Part shown: piece after piece, positions 14,873-22,481 of the stretch | Numbering within the stretch: position 1 is the first letter of the stretch | How the letters are laid out: each line of letters opens with the position of its first letter | Assembly: GCA_025450615.1 (NCBI GenBank) | Contig: JANWHC010000001.1 | Span: 1 to 25,732 of the forward strand | DNA length: 25,732 bases | Direction: 5' to 3' | DNA from: Minisyncoccota bacterium | GTDB taxonomy: Bacteria; Patescibacteriota; Minisyncoccia; Phycocordibacterales; DATDWN01 | The notes under the pieces: generated by a model | Database searches by the model: none | What the model was told of the DNA's origin: nothing | What the model saw: only the letters and a program-made list of their open reading frames with translations | Program-made: the position numbers and the translations under genes

Positions 14873-15214
14873 TTAAAAACTTACTCCATTTCTAAGTGAG
14901 AAAGTTATAAATAGCACAAAAGCTGTAAGCAATAAAAAGAAAGTGAATAATAGTGATATAAGTATTTTATTGGCTAAATTTATATTTGATCTTATTATTA
15001 AGACTAGGCTACAAATTAAACCAATCAACTGAATAAAAACAACAAATATTAGCCAATTTCTAAAATCTGATGTAATTAAAAAATTTGGTCTAAAAACTAT
15101 AGGTTCACTATCTTTAAAAAACGAGTATAAGAAATTAGATACAGGGCTCCATAAAATCTCTGGAACTACGAACATCGTAGTAAAAACTGATAACCATACT
15201 TTTTGCTTTATCAT
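14873..15214 (-). CDS. Small membrane protein, 113 residues, unknown function
   Basis: No family recognised. Three hydrophobic segments are visible (about residues 5-25, 52-75 and 82-106), with an extracytoplasmic or cytoplasmic loop containing FFKDSEPIVFRPNFLITSDF between the first two. There are no cysteines apart from one in the second segment and no catalytic motif. The start ATG at 15214 lies 14 nt downstream of the large secreted esterase gene, so the two are probably cotranscribed. A role in handling or protecting against the esterase is conceivable from position alone but unsupported. Confidence 0.6.
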   Translation of the reverse strand: MIKQKVWLSVFTTMFVVPEILWSPVSNFLYSFFKDSEPIVFRPNFLITSDFRNWLIFVVFIQLIGLICSLVLIIRSNINLANKILISLLFTFFLLLTAFVLFITFSLRNGVSF

Positions 15215-15228
15215 ATATTAATAATAAC

Positions 15229-17715
15229 CTACTTCAACCCCACCGTCACGGAATAAGTATTTCCATCATCAAGTTTTATTGAAATCTCGTACCAGTAGCC
15301 TGATTTCAATCCCTTAGTTTTCCAATTATAAATATACTGTTGATCTACTGGATCCCACTTATATTTTTCGTCACTTGTGACTGAGGTGTTTGATGCTGAT
15401 TCGTCAGCTATTAAATTCGTTTTACCCTTTTGTTGAGGTGTCGTCCATATTGGTGTAGACCTTGCCTGTGTAATGGTTCCGTCTTGTTTTTTTAACTGAA
15501 ACTTTACAGGGATGGTACTACCAGCTTTAAATATGTTTAGTTTTTGGTTTGAATGAGGGCCCGCATTATTTATTGGCTGTAAGAAACCTGAAAAAACGTA
15601 AGGCATAATTGTGATTCCATCTGGTATACCAATTAATTCAAAATCAATATTATTATCTCCATTTGTATCAAGTAATAATTTTGAGTTAATAATATCTAAC
15701 CTGCCTTTTAAATCTGTTGTGACCGGAATTTCACTATAAGTTTCTGTTTGCAAAATCTGATTATCAACTATATCAGATTCAATAAGTGTAAAAACTCCAT
15801 TTCCAGTACCTTTTAGGGATATTGTGTAAGTTTGTCCTTCATCTGTTGGTAGATAGACAAACTTGTGTTCTCCTATTATCTCAAAGTCTGCGTTTGGAAT
15901 TTCATTTATAATTCCACCTTCTTCTTTTCTAGTGTGGTGACCATTTTGATCCTCAATATCAATATCGAGGGGGCTAAATATTGATATTGCCTTTCCGTTT
16001 AATTTGCATTTATCTATATCTTGGGATATTTTTGAATCACTAACAGACAAATTACTTCCAGAAATAATATTAACGATTTGTTGTCTTATTCCGTCTGCAC
16101 TCATCATTTTTCCATGATCAGTTTCTAAAGAATAATATTTATTAGTTGATTCTATGGGAACATTTGTTGAACTCTCGAGTGGTACTGTACCATCCCCTGG
16201 TACGTAGGAAATATCATGAAAAACTGTGTCGAATAAAATTCCATTTTTTCTGATCTCAGTAATTTTACCAATTGTTCCTGTCCTGCACCCAACAATATTA
16301 TACAGATCTACGCCAGCTGTTCTTAGATCAAAATCATCAAAACTTATTGTGTGTAAATTTTGAGAATTTGACAATGCTTGAGAATTTAAATCGTGATCAT
16401 CTATTAGAAAATCTCTTACTTGGTTAAAATCCAGATCCTTAACAGTACTTGAAAATAATGAGGTAGTTACAACTTTTACATAACTACCTTTAACATCAAA
16501 ATATTTCTGGCTAGGAGAAAGATCATAAACTACAGGTAAATTCTCAGCAATTTTTTTCATCTCTGCATCAGCTAACCATGGTATACCAAAACCATCACCT
16601 TGCAATAAAACTTTTATTGCCTTTGGTGCACCTGTATTTGGAACACCAACAAAAATTGCTTTTCCTACATGATTATCTGAAGGATTATCCATCACATATT
16701 TTTTCAATATAAGACCTCCTGTGCTATGTGCAATCACATCAACCTCATTACTACCAGTTTGTATTCTAATATCTTCAATTTTTTGCTTCAGGTTCTCTAT
16801 ATTTGATATTACACTGTAACGCCAATCATAAGGAAACAAGAATAGACTACTGCTCGTGGTTGTTCCCTGAATAAACCCTTGATTTTCTAATTCATTTATA
16901 AGACCCTCACTATAGTCAAATAGATTGTTTGGATTTTTTATAACTGATCCTATAGTTAAGCTAGTATCAAAAGGAAATAGGTCATGACCAAATTGTAACG
17001 GATCCATAAACTGATCCCCAATATCAAACAGATTTCTTTGTAAATCAAGCCATAACTTTTCACTTTCTTTGAATATCTCAGTACCAACAACACCAGGAAT
17101 AATTAAAACTGGTATTTTTGATGTACTAATTATGGACTTGGTTATTCCGTGTAGAGAAAAATACAAGTCCTTTACAGTGGCGCATGGAACAAAAATTTGT
17201 AATGAGAAAATATATTGATAACATGCACCATCTGAAACAAGATCTTCTGAGCTACCATAATTCTTTGGTAGAGTATTAAATATATTATTTCCAGAACTTG
17301 AAATAAAATAATATTTGTTTGGATTAAGTATAATTGCTGGTGGATAAAAGCTTTGTACACTTGAAAATGCCTGACTACTGTCCCCAGAGATTGCTGAATA
17401 AATATTTACACAATTTGGGTTATTGTTGAGAAAATTAATTGGTGTATTGCCTTCACACTCGATTAAACCAACCACTGGTGAGCTCCCATAAACACCGAAA
17501 GTTGGATTACTAGTATTTAGATCGATTTGAGTTAAAGTGCCTGACAAACCAGTACCTAAACTCTGGACTAGGTAATTAAAAGAGCTAGCTATTTGTTCAG
17601 AAGTTGTAGTAGAAAGGTTTGAGTAAACAGGAGAATCGGCCAAAGCTGTTGGAGTATTAAATAGAAACACCGAGAGAAAAATAGCTGATAAGCTTAAAAA
17701 ACGAAGTAATTTCAT
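15229..17715 (-). CDS. Secreted LCAT/PGAP1-like alpha/beta-hydrolase (lipase/esterase) with C-terminal PxKF domain
   Basis: The 828-residue protein starts with a signal peptide (MKLLRFLSLSAIFLSVFLFN, cleavage likely after TALA-D near residue 26). After a ~170-residue N-terminal region, an LCAT-like alpha/beta-hydrolase begins at IPVLIIPGVVGTEIF (201-215). The nucleophile elbow is AHSTGG with S331. A likely acid is D508 in VPGDGTVPLESS and a likely base is H534 in ETDHGKMM. A middle beta-rich region follows. The C-terminus (about 706-828) has AGSTIPVKFQLKK (PVKF at 736-739) and ends WYEISIKLDDGNTYSVTVGLK-like, matching the PxKF domain of secreted proteins. The probable substrates are acyl lipids or glycolipid anchors outside the cell; specificity is inferred from family only. 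Confidence 0.85.
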   Translation of the reverse strand: MKLLRFLSLSAIFLSVFLFNTPTALADSPVYSNLSTTTSEQIASSFNYLVQSLGTGLSGTLTQIDLNTSNPTFGVYGSSPVVGLIECEGNTPINFLNNNPNCVNIYSAISGDSSQAFSSVQSFYPPAIILNPNKYYFISSSGNNIFNTLPKNYGSSEDLVSDGACYQYIFSLQIFVPCATVKDLYFSLHGITKSIISTSKIPVLIIPGVVGTEIFKESEKLWLDLQRNLFDIGDQFMDPLQFGHDLFPFDTSLTIGSVIKNPNNLFDYSEGLINELENQGFIQGTTTSSSLFLFPYDWRYSVISNIENLKQKIEDIRIQTGSNEVDVIAHSTGGLILKKYVMDNPSDNHVGKAIFVGVPNTGAPKAIKVLLQGDGFGIPWLADAEMKKIAENLPVVYDLSPSQKYFDVKGSYVKVVTTSLFSSTVKDLDFNQVRDFLIDDHDLNSQALSNSQNLHTISFDDFDLRTAGVDLYNIVGCRTGTIGKITEIRKNGILFDTVFHDISYVPGDGTVPLESSTNVPIESTNKYYSLETDHGKMMSADGIRQQIVNIISGSNLSVSDSKISQDIDKCKLNGKAISIFSPLDIDIEDQNGHHTRKEEGGIINEIPNADFEIIGEHKFVYLPTDEGQTYTISLKGTGNGVFTLIESDIVDNQILQTETYSEIPVTTDLKGRLDIINSKLLLDTNGDNNIDFELIGIPDGITIMPYVFSGFLQPINNAGPHSNQKLNIFKAGSTIPVKFQLKKQDGTITQARSTPIWTTPQQKGKTNLIADESASNTSVTSDEKYKWDPVDQQYIYNWKTKGLKSGYWYEISIKLDDGNTYSVTVGLK

Positions 17716-17748
17716 GTTTTTTGGTCTTAAAATTTAATATTTAGCCCA

Positions 17749-17754
17749 ACTATA
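17749..17754 (-). promoter_or_regulatory. Extended -10 box of the secreted esterase
   Basis: The minus strand reads TGC-TATAGT, about 33 nt upstream of the ATG at 17715, with no good -35. It lies in the 91-nt gap after the acyltransferase and would give an untranslated leader of about 27 nt. Confidence 0.4.
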
Positions 17755-17806
17755 GCAAAAATACAGGAAATACCAGTTTATTTTGAATTAAAACTGTGTC
17801 TTAATT

Positions 17807-18484
17807 TTACCTCAGAGTTGATTTAATCTTATCCAAAACTTTTTGGCCGGCGTTGCGGAAGTCTTCAACGGAAGGATTTTTGCAGTTTATTATTTTGTCA
17901 GCATAGACTGGAGGAAGCACAGTGATAATAACTTTTCTGCGCCTTGATAAATATTCTGTCCAAGACATATTGAAAAAAGTGTCGATGGCAACAGGAATAA
18001 CTGTCGCTCCAGTGACGTAAGCCATGTAACCCAATCCTCCGCGCGCAGGATTCATCACACCATCTAAAGTAATCTCACCTTCTGGATAAATCATGATGGT
18101 CCGACCTTTGCGCAAAAGCCTGATGTGAGTGTCTAGCGCATAAGCGTAGTTTTTGTGGCCAGAGTGCACTGCGTAACCACCAAAGAGATTGAAGAAAACT
18201 TCGCCGTAAAAATAACTTCGCCAACCAAAAGTTTTATATTTTTCTGTTTTGTTGGTCAAATAATAAATCGGGTAAAATTTAGAAAAAAAAGGCAGTGCCA
18301 AGTGCACTGCTACGGTGTCGAGTTCTGAAGTATGGTTTGCTGAAATTATAATAGGACCCTGGATGTTTAGGAGATTTTCTCTTCCCCGCACCTCAAGTTT
18401 TACGAAAAATTTATGTAAGGGCCAAAATACTATATAGCCTAACTTCTGGAGAAAGATCGGGGTATAGTATTTATAATTTTTCAT
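17807..18484 (-). CDS. PlsC-like lysophospholipid acyltransferase
   Basis: The 225-residue protein belongs to the 1-acyl-glycerol-3-phosphate acyltransferase family, which moves an acyl group to a lysophospholipid at the membrane. The catalytic H(X4)D block is NHTSELD with H51 and D56. The phosphate-binding motif is YPEGE at 133-137, followed by NPARGGLGYMAYVTGATVIPVAI, all in the expected order. The N-terminus (FLQKLGYIVFWPLHKFF) can associate with the membrane. The substrate could differ from classical lysophosphatidate, because CPR bacteria often lack full lipid synthesis and may remodel scavenged lipids. The start is 28 nt after the trhO stop, with an RNA hairpin covering the space between. 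Confidence 0.86.
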   Translation of the reverse strand: MKNYKYYTPIFLQKLGYIVFWPLHKFFVKLEVRGRENLLNIQGPIIISANHTSELDTVAVHLALPFFSKFYPIYYLTNKTEKYKTFGWRSYFYGEVFFNLFGGYAVHSGHKNYAYALDTHIRLLRKGRTIMIYPEGEITLDGVMNPARGGLGYMAYVTGATVIPVAIDTFFNMSWTEYLSRRRKVIITVLPPVYADKIINCKNPSVEDFRNAGQKVLDKIKSTLR

Positions 18485-18487
18485 TTA

Positions 18488-18517
18488 CCTAGTCTATTTT
18501 ACGGTAAAATAGCTAGG
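18488..18517 (-). other. Strong hairpin over the trhO stop / plsC ribosome-binding region
   Basis: Arms CCTAG-CTATTTTAC and GTAAAATAG-CTAGG pair over 14 bp with one bulged base and a minimal loop. It covers the trhO stop (18513-18515) and ends 3 nt before the plsC ATG (18484). No T-tract follows, so it is not an ordinary terminator. It could hold the plsC start region closed unless a ribosome finishing trhO melts it. Confidence 0.7.
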
Positions 18518-19424
18518 ATACAAGGGATTTATCCAGAGTTTTGTGGAAAATTAGGTCAAAACATGCGGTCGAACAAAAAGACCGTCCGTCCTCTTCACTG
18601 CAGTTTTCACAGCAAAGAAAGTGCTTGTTACACATTGGGTTTTTGCAGTTTACATAACGCTCGCTAGGAGTTTCGCACTTCTCACATTTGCCCACGACCA
18701 CATGCTTATCCTCTGGATCAAAATGCATCAAGATTCTTTTATCAAAAACATAAAGTGCTCCCTCAAACTCCTGCGCTGGAAACTTTTCCATGTAGGAAAC
18801 TATCCCACCGTCCAACTGATAAACATCTTTAAATCCTTCGCGGACTAAAAGTCCAGAAGCCTTTTCGCAACGAACACCACCAGTACAAACCGTCAAAACT
18901 GTTTCGTCCTTTAAATCTTCGATTTTAGATAGTTCTTTTTTTAAATCACGAAAATTTTGGAGGTCAGGCATTAGCGAGTCTTTGAAACGACCGACTTTAA
19001 ACTCGTAGTCATTTCGCATATCTACTATTTTGAATTTTTTACCTGATTCATACCACTTTTTCAATTCTTCTGGTTTCAAATGCTTGCCGGTGATTTGGTT
19101 TGGACTAATATCATTTTCTAAACCAAGGGTAACTATCTCTTTTCGTACTCGCACAGAAAGTTTTGGAAAAGCCTCGCCAGTGCCAGCACTTTTTTTAATA
19201 TGCGTATCGGAAAAACGTGGGTCGGCTAAAAACTCTGACAAATATTTGTTTATATTTTCGGTTGTACCTTCAAGAGTCGAGTTTATTCCCTCGGGAGCGA
19301 CAATAACTCGGCCCTTCAAGCCGAGCTCTTTGCAAAGCTTGTGTTGAACATGCTTTTCCTTCTCCGGATCCTCTAACCGAATGTATTTATAAAATAGGAT
19401 AATTGTATACTCGCTTGATGTCAT
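18513..19424 (-). CDS. trhO: TrhO, tRNA uridine 34 5-hydroxylase (rhodanese-like)
   Basis: TrhO (YceA) uses oxygen to make 5-hydroxyuridine at tRNA position 34, aiding decoding. The 303-residue protein has the N-terminal ferredoxin-like part with VIVAPEGINSTLEGT (40-54), then a rhodanese domain with the active loop CTGGVRCEKAS (C180 in CTGGVR 180-185). The C-terminus has a Cys-rich zinc-binding tail: CEKCETPSERYVNCKN followed by CNKHFLCCENC. This order fits the YceA family and its typical length of 300-350. A TGC-TAATAT extended -10 lies 12 nt before the ATG. The gene precedes plsC. Confidence 0.9.
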   Translation of the reverse strand: MTSSEYTIILFYKYIRLEDPEKEKHVQHKLCKELGLKGRVIVAPEGINSTLEGTTENINKYLSEFLADPRFSDTHIKKSAGTGEAFPKLSVRVRKEIVTLGLENDISPNQITGKHLKPEELKKWYESGKKFKIVDMRNDYEFKVGRFKDSLMPDLQNFRDLKKELSKIEDLKDETVLTVCTGGVRCEKASGLLVREGFKDVYQLDGGIVSYMEKFPAQEFEGALYVFDKRILMHFDPEDKHVVVGKCEKCETPSERYVNCKNPMCNKHFLCCENCSEEDGRSFCSTACFDLIFHKTLDKSLVS

Positions 19425-19472
19425 ATAGTAGGAAAAATATTAGCACAAAATCAGTAAAAATCAATTTGGGTA

Positions 19473-19508
19473 ACAGAAAAAGCACACTCTCGGAAAAGCG
19501 AGTATGCT
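19473..19508 (-). terminator. Intrinsic terminator after the orphan membrane-peptide gene
   Basis: On the minus strand, AGCATACTC pairs with GAGTGTGCT (9 bp with one G-T), followed by TTTTTCTG. An upstream overlapping alternative (GGAAAAGC with GCTTTTCC) can also form, so there may be competing hairpins. Confidence 0.85.
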
Positions 19509-19539
19509 TTTCCTGAATGTGCTGTACGCCGACTCGTGG

Positions 19540-19764
19540 TCAGGACTCTTTCGGCTGATTCGCCTTCTTGAGCTCATGAAGGATACTCACCAGTCTTTCC
19601 TCGATCATGCCGAGAAGAAGAAAGGTGAAACCTGAAAAAATCTGTGCTGCAACTGTGAGAAAAAAGTTGTAAGTTCCGAAACCAACGAGCAGCCCGATGA
19701 TGACCATAGACACTAGAATTGGCCACACCATTAGAGCTGGTCTTCCCATCTCGTTCTGTTCCAA
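19540..19764 (-). CDS. Orphan 74-residue membrane peptide, single-gene unit with own promoter and terminator
   Basis: I do not recognise this protein. It begins with a TTG start (19764-19762) followed by EQNEMGRPALMVWPILVSMV; TTG is preceded by AGGAGAG 6 nt upstream. Two hydrophobic helices (about residues 10-28 and 32-52) with a charged tail ending LHELKKANQPKES indicate a small two-helix membrane protein. Its codon and base composition (CTC, CTG, ATC, GGC) is richer in GC than its neighbours. It has a perfect consensus promoter and a strong terminator, so it is an independent gene. It lies between trhO and the export operon. It shares architecture, though not sequence, with the orphan gene at 1844-2068. 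Confidence 0.78.
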   Translation of the reverse strand: MEQNEMGRPALMVWPILVSMVIIGLLVGFGTYNFFLTVAAQIFSGFTFLLLGMIEERLVSILHELKKANQPKES

Positions 19765-19784
19765 AATGCACTCTCCTATATATA

Positions 19785-19813
19785 ATTATACACCTAAACA
19801 CCTATTTTGTCAA
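19785..19813 (-). promoter_or_regulatory. Consensus sigma-70 promoter of the orphan membrane-peptide gene
   Basis: On the minus strand, TTGACA (19808-19813) and TATAAT (19785-19790) are both perfect consensus and separated by exactly 17 nt. The predicted leader is about 14 nt and carries the AGGAGAG ribosome-binding site. This is the strongest promoter in the window. Confidence 0.9.
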
Positions 19814-19817
19814 TAAT

Positions 19818-21074
19818 TTATTCATATCTCAGAGCCTCTATTGGGTCCATTTTGGCGGCACTCCTCGCCGGAAAAACTCCGAAGAAAATGCCTATCGCTC
19901 CAGAAACTCCGAAGGCCAAAACCATTGCAGAGATCGGCACGGAAAAAGTCCAAGCCAAGTTTGCCGATTGCGCAATAACTGAAACCAGAAAACCAAGCAA
20001 AGCTCCGAAAATAATTCCAACTACCCCACCGAGCACAGTTACCAAGACTGCTTCGATTAAAAATTCTCGTAAAATATCTGACTCTCTCGCACCGATAGCT
20101 TTTTTCAAACCGATTTCAGCAGTTCTCTCTGTTACCACAACGTACATAATGTTCATGATTCCTACTCCACCGACTATAAGAGAGATGGCGGCGATGGCGA
20201 TAAGTAAATATGTAATACCACTAAAAATAGTATTGAAGGTAGCCATAGCTTCAGCTTGAGTTTGTACAGTAAAGTCATCTTTGTCAGGATTTGTAATTGA
20301 ATGATTACTTCGCATCAAAAGTTTTATTTGTTCAGCAGTACTGTCGGCACTATTTATATCAGCAAGCGCCACTATGCCGATTAGATAGTAATCAATACCA
20401 AGAAGTTTTTTCTGAGCAGTATTTGCAGGTATGAAAAGTAAATCGTCGTTTCCTGAAAGAGCCCCTTGGGCCTCGTAAACGCCTATCACTTGAAAATTTA
20501 AAGTTCCGATACGCAAAAGTTTTCCAACTGGATCGTCTTGTTTAAAAAGATCTTGCGCTATTTTGTTTCCTAGTATCACTACTTGTGCGCCTGAGTTATC
20601 TTCAGCTTCAGTATAAAATCTTCCAGATTCTAGTTCTGTTTTGTCTATTTCAAATCTTTCTGCTTCAGCTCCATAATAAATCGCTGTTTTTTTATTACCA
20701 CGATAACTTGCCGGAGCTTGACCGGTAACTATTCCGTAAGCGCCAACAACATTTTGGAGTTTTTTAATTCCATCTAAGTCGCGTTGTTTAAAACTGGAAA
20801 TTGTAATGCCATTAAAAGCGTCTTGTGGACCACCACTTGAATTTGCAGCACGGTTTTTGGTAGTTGGCGGAACACGTGTTTGTACAAAAAGTGTGTTGGT
20901 GCCGAGAGTAGCAACTTCAGAGTCAATAAGCGAACGGAATCCAGCCCCAGCAGAAAGAACAAGCACTACGGTACTTATGCCGATCACGATTCCAAGCATG
21001 GTTAAAATAGTTCGTCCTTTGTTTGCTCGTAATGCTCTTAAACTTTGCTGCAAAATTTTCATATAGTTACTCAT
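19818..21074 (-). CDS. MacB/FtsX-like ABC transporter permease, second paralogue
   Basis: The 418-residue protein has the MacB layout: one N-terminal membrane segment (GRTILTMLGIVIGISTVVLVLSAGAG region), a large extracytoplasmic MacB_PCD domain, then three C-terminal segments of the FtsX domain. It ends ARSAAKMDPIEALRYE, a hallmark of this family. ERTAEIGLKKAIGA is the FtsX coupling motif that meets the ATPase. Starts at 21074 (MSNYMKILQQ) or 21062 (MKILQQ) are both possible; the first lies directly in the inverted-repeat arm. The upstream gene is its paralogue, sharing the same domain order and the DPIEALRYE end, so the two probably form a heterodimer. Substrate unknown; family members export peptides, toxins or lipoproteins. 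Confidence 0.9.
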   Translation of the reverse strand: MSNYMKILQQSLRALRANKGRTILTMLGIVIGISTVVLVLSAGAGFRSLIDSEVATLGTNTLFVQTRVPPTTKNRAANSSGGPQDAFNGITISSFKQRDLDGIKKLQNVVGAYGIVTGQAPASYRGNKKTAIYYGAEAERFEIDKTELESGRFYTEAEDNSGAQVVILGNKIAQDLFKQDDPVGKLLRIGTLNFQVIGVYEAQGALSGNDDLLFIPANTAQKKLLGIDYYLIGIVALADINSADSTAEQIKLLMRSNHSITNPDKDDFTVQTQAEAMATFNTIFSGITYLLIAIAAISLIVGGVGIMNIMYVVVTERTAEIGLKKAIGARESDILREFLIEAVLVTVLGGVVGIIFGALLGFLVSVIAQSANLAWTFSVPISAMVLAFGVSGAIGIFFGVFPARSAAKMDPIEALRYE

Positions 21075-21165
21075 TACAACTTTTCTGGAACACGGATATT
21101 TTTCTGCTGAAAAATTCCTCGAGCTCCCTCCGACGAGCGTCGCTAGTTTCCAGAAAAGTTGTAAT
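21073..21165 (-). repeat. 93-bp element with perfect 18-bp inverted-repeat arms between the two permease genes
   Basis: Arms ATTACAACTTTTCTGGAA (21073-21090) and its exact complement (21148-21165) enclose a 57-nt core. In the coding sense the core contains CGAC-GCTC-GTCG and ATTTTTC-AGCA-GAAAAAT hairpins. It fills most of the 122-nt gap between two operon genes and ends at the start codon of the second. It could be a structured RNA or an insertion. The same architecture, but different arm sequence, is seen at 25290-25415. Confidence 0.85.
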
Positions 21166-21196
21166 TCGATAAATGTGTTTCATTTTATTTCAATAG

Positions 21197-22480
21197 CTAC
21201 TCATATCGCAACGCCTCGATAGGATCAAGACGTGAAGCTTTGAAACTCGGGTAAAGTCCGAAAATTACTCCAGTTAAAATTGACACCGAGATTGCAAGAA
21301 CAATCGACCAAAGTGAAATAACAAAATCCCAATCAAAACCTAAATAAACCATAAGTGTTGAAAGTAAATACGAAACGACCACTCCAACTACAATACCAAT
21401 AAACCCACCGATTGAAGTCAGTGTTCCTGCTTCAAGTAAAAACTGTCGCATGACATCGCCGTTTCTTGCGCCAACTGCTTTTCGTAAACCAATTTCGCGA
21501 GTTCTTTCAGCCACTGTCACCAACATGATGTTTAGAATTCCAATTCCGCCAACTAAAAGCGCAATCGCGGCCATTGAGGTTAGAAATAAACTTAAGGCGT
21601 CGGTGATTGTTGTTAAAAGTCCAGCGGCGGTTGCTTGGTTTCGAACAGTGAAATCTACATCGTCGTCTGAAAGAATGTGGTGACGCTGTTTCAAAACTCG
21701 AGTAACATCCTCGATTGTCTGATCCACATTTTCTGGTGCGTCAACTTTAATACCGATCATTTGTAAATGATGAATACCTAAAAGTTGGGATTGACCGATA
21801 GTAAGCGGAATAAAAATCTGATCATCCTGATCCTGAAAAAAAGCGCTTCCTCGAGGAGAGATAACACCTACTACACGGAGTGGAACGCCAAATGATGCTT
21901 CCTCAGAATTTGAGGAAGCAGCACTTTTTACTTTTATAACTTGACCAATTGGGTCAACTCCAGAATCGGAAAAAAGACTTTCAGCGACCGTTGAGCCAAG
22001 AACTACTACATTTGCCCCACTGTCAGCTTCAGCTTTGGTCATAAAAACGCCGTCTTGCATTGTGTAATTTATAGCGTCTTCGTAACCAGAATCTGTGGCG
22101 AGAAAATTTGTATCAACAGTTTTGTTTTGCCAAGTAACTGATCCTGTTCCGCGCGTCTGACCATTTACGGCAACTGCATGTGGTACTTGAGAAAGTGTGC
22201 GGAGAGCTAGAGTGTCAGCATTTACTAAAGTTGTAATGACCACTCCAAAAGCTTGAGCGGGTGGACCGTTGGTATCACTTTTTCCGGGCTGAACTGAAAG
22301 TAAATTTGAACCAAGCTTGTTGACTTGACCCAAAACCAAACTTTGTGCACCGGCACCAAGAGAAATAATAATGATCACGCCAGCAACTCCGATCACGATC
22401 CCGAGCATTGTTAAAAGTGAGCGACCTTTTCTCGCGAGCAAGTTTCGCACGGTCATTCTTATTGTGCTTAGAAAATCCAT
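21197..22480 (-). CDS. MacB/FtsX-like ABC transporter permease, first paralogue
   Basis: The 427-residue protein has the same order as its downstream paralogue: N-terminal segment (LLTMLGIVIGVAGVIIIISLGAGA region), an extracytoplasmic MacB_PCD domain with Gln/Gly-rich turns, then three membrane segments. ERTREIGLRKAVGARNGDVM is the FtsX coupling motif and the end is ASRLDPIEALRYE. It begins 1 nt after the ATPase stop with no Shine-Dalgarno site, so translation is probably coupled. A perfect 9-bp coding hairpin lies inside (21897-21919), in a Ser/Glu-rich loop. Together with the ATPase and adaptor it makes a MacAB/YknXYZ-type exporter across the single membrane. Confidence 0.91.
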   Translation of the reverse strand: MDFLSTIRMTVRNLLARKGRSLLTMLGIVIGVAGVIIIISLGAGAQSLVLGQVNKLGSNLLSVQPGKSDTNGPPAQAFGVVITTLVNADTLALRTLSQVPHAVAVNGQTRGTGSVTWQNKTVDTNFLATDSGYEDAINYTMQDGVFMTKAEADSGANVVVLGSTVAESLFSDSGVDPIGQVIKVKSAASSNSEEASFGVPLRVVGVISPRGSAFFQDQDDQIFIPLTIGQSQLLGIHHLQMIGIKVDAPENVDQTIEDVTRVLKQRHHILSDDDVDFTVRNQATAAGLLTTITDALSLFLTSMAAIALLVGGIGILNIMLVTVAERTREIGLRKAVGARNGDVMRQFLLEAGTLTSIGGFIGIVVGVVVSYLLSTLMVYLGFDWDFVISLWSIVLAISVSILTGVIFGLYPSFKASRLDPIEALRYE

Positions 22481-22481
22481 T

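Noticed and set aside
19574..19801. Alternative minus-strand frame of 75 codons overlapping the orphan membrane peptide
   Set aside because: It begins upstream of the predicted transcription start and lacks a ribosome site; the frame starting at 19764 fits the promoter and Shine-Dalgarno spacing.
19807..20259. Plus-strand open frame of 150 codons
   Set aside because: It is antisense to the MacB-like permease and is Thr/Pro/Lys-rich in the way expected of a shadow frame.
21897..21919. Perfect 9-bp inverted repeat GCTTCCTCA / TGAGGAAGC inside the first permease
   Set aside because: It encodes a Ser/Glu-rich loop and has no T-tract; a single short coding hairpin is expected by chance and codon bias.
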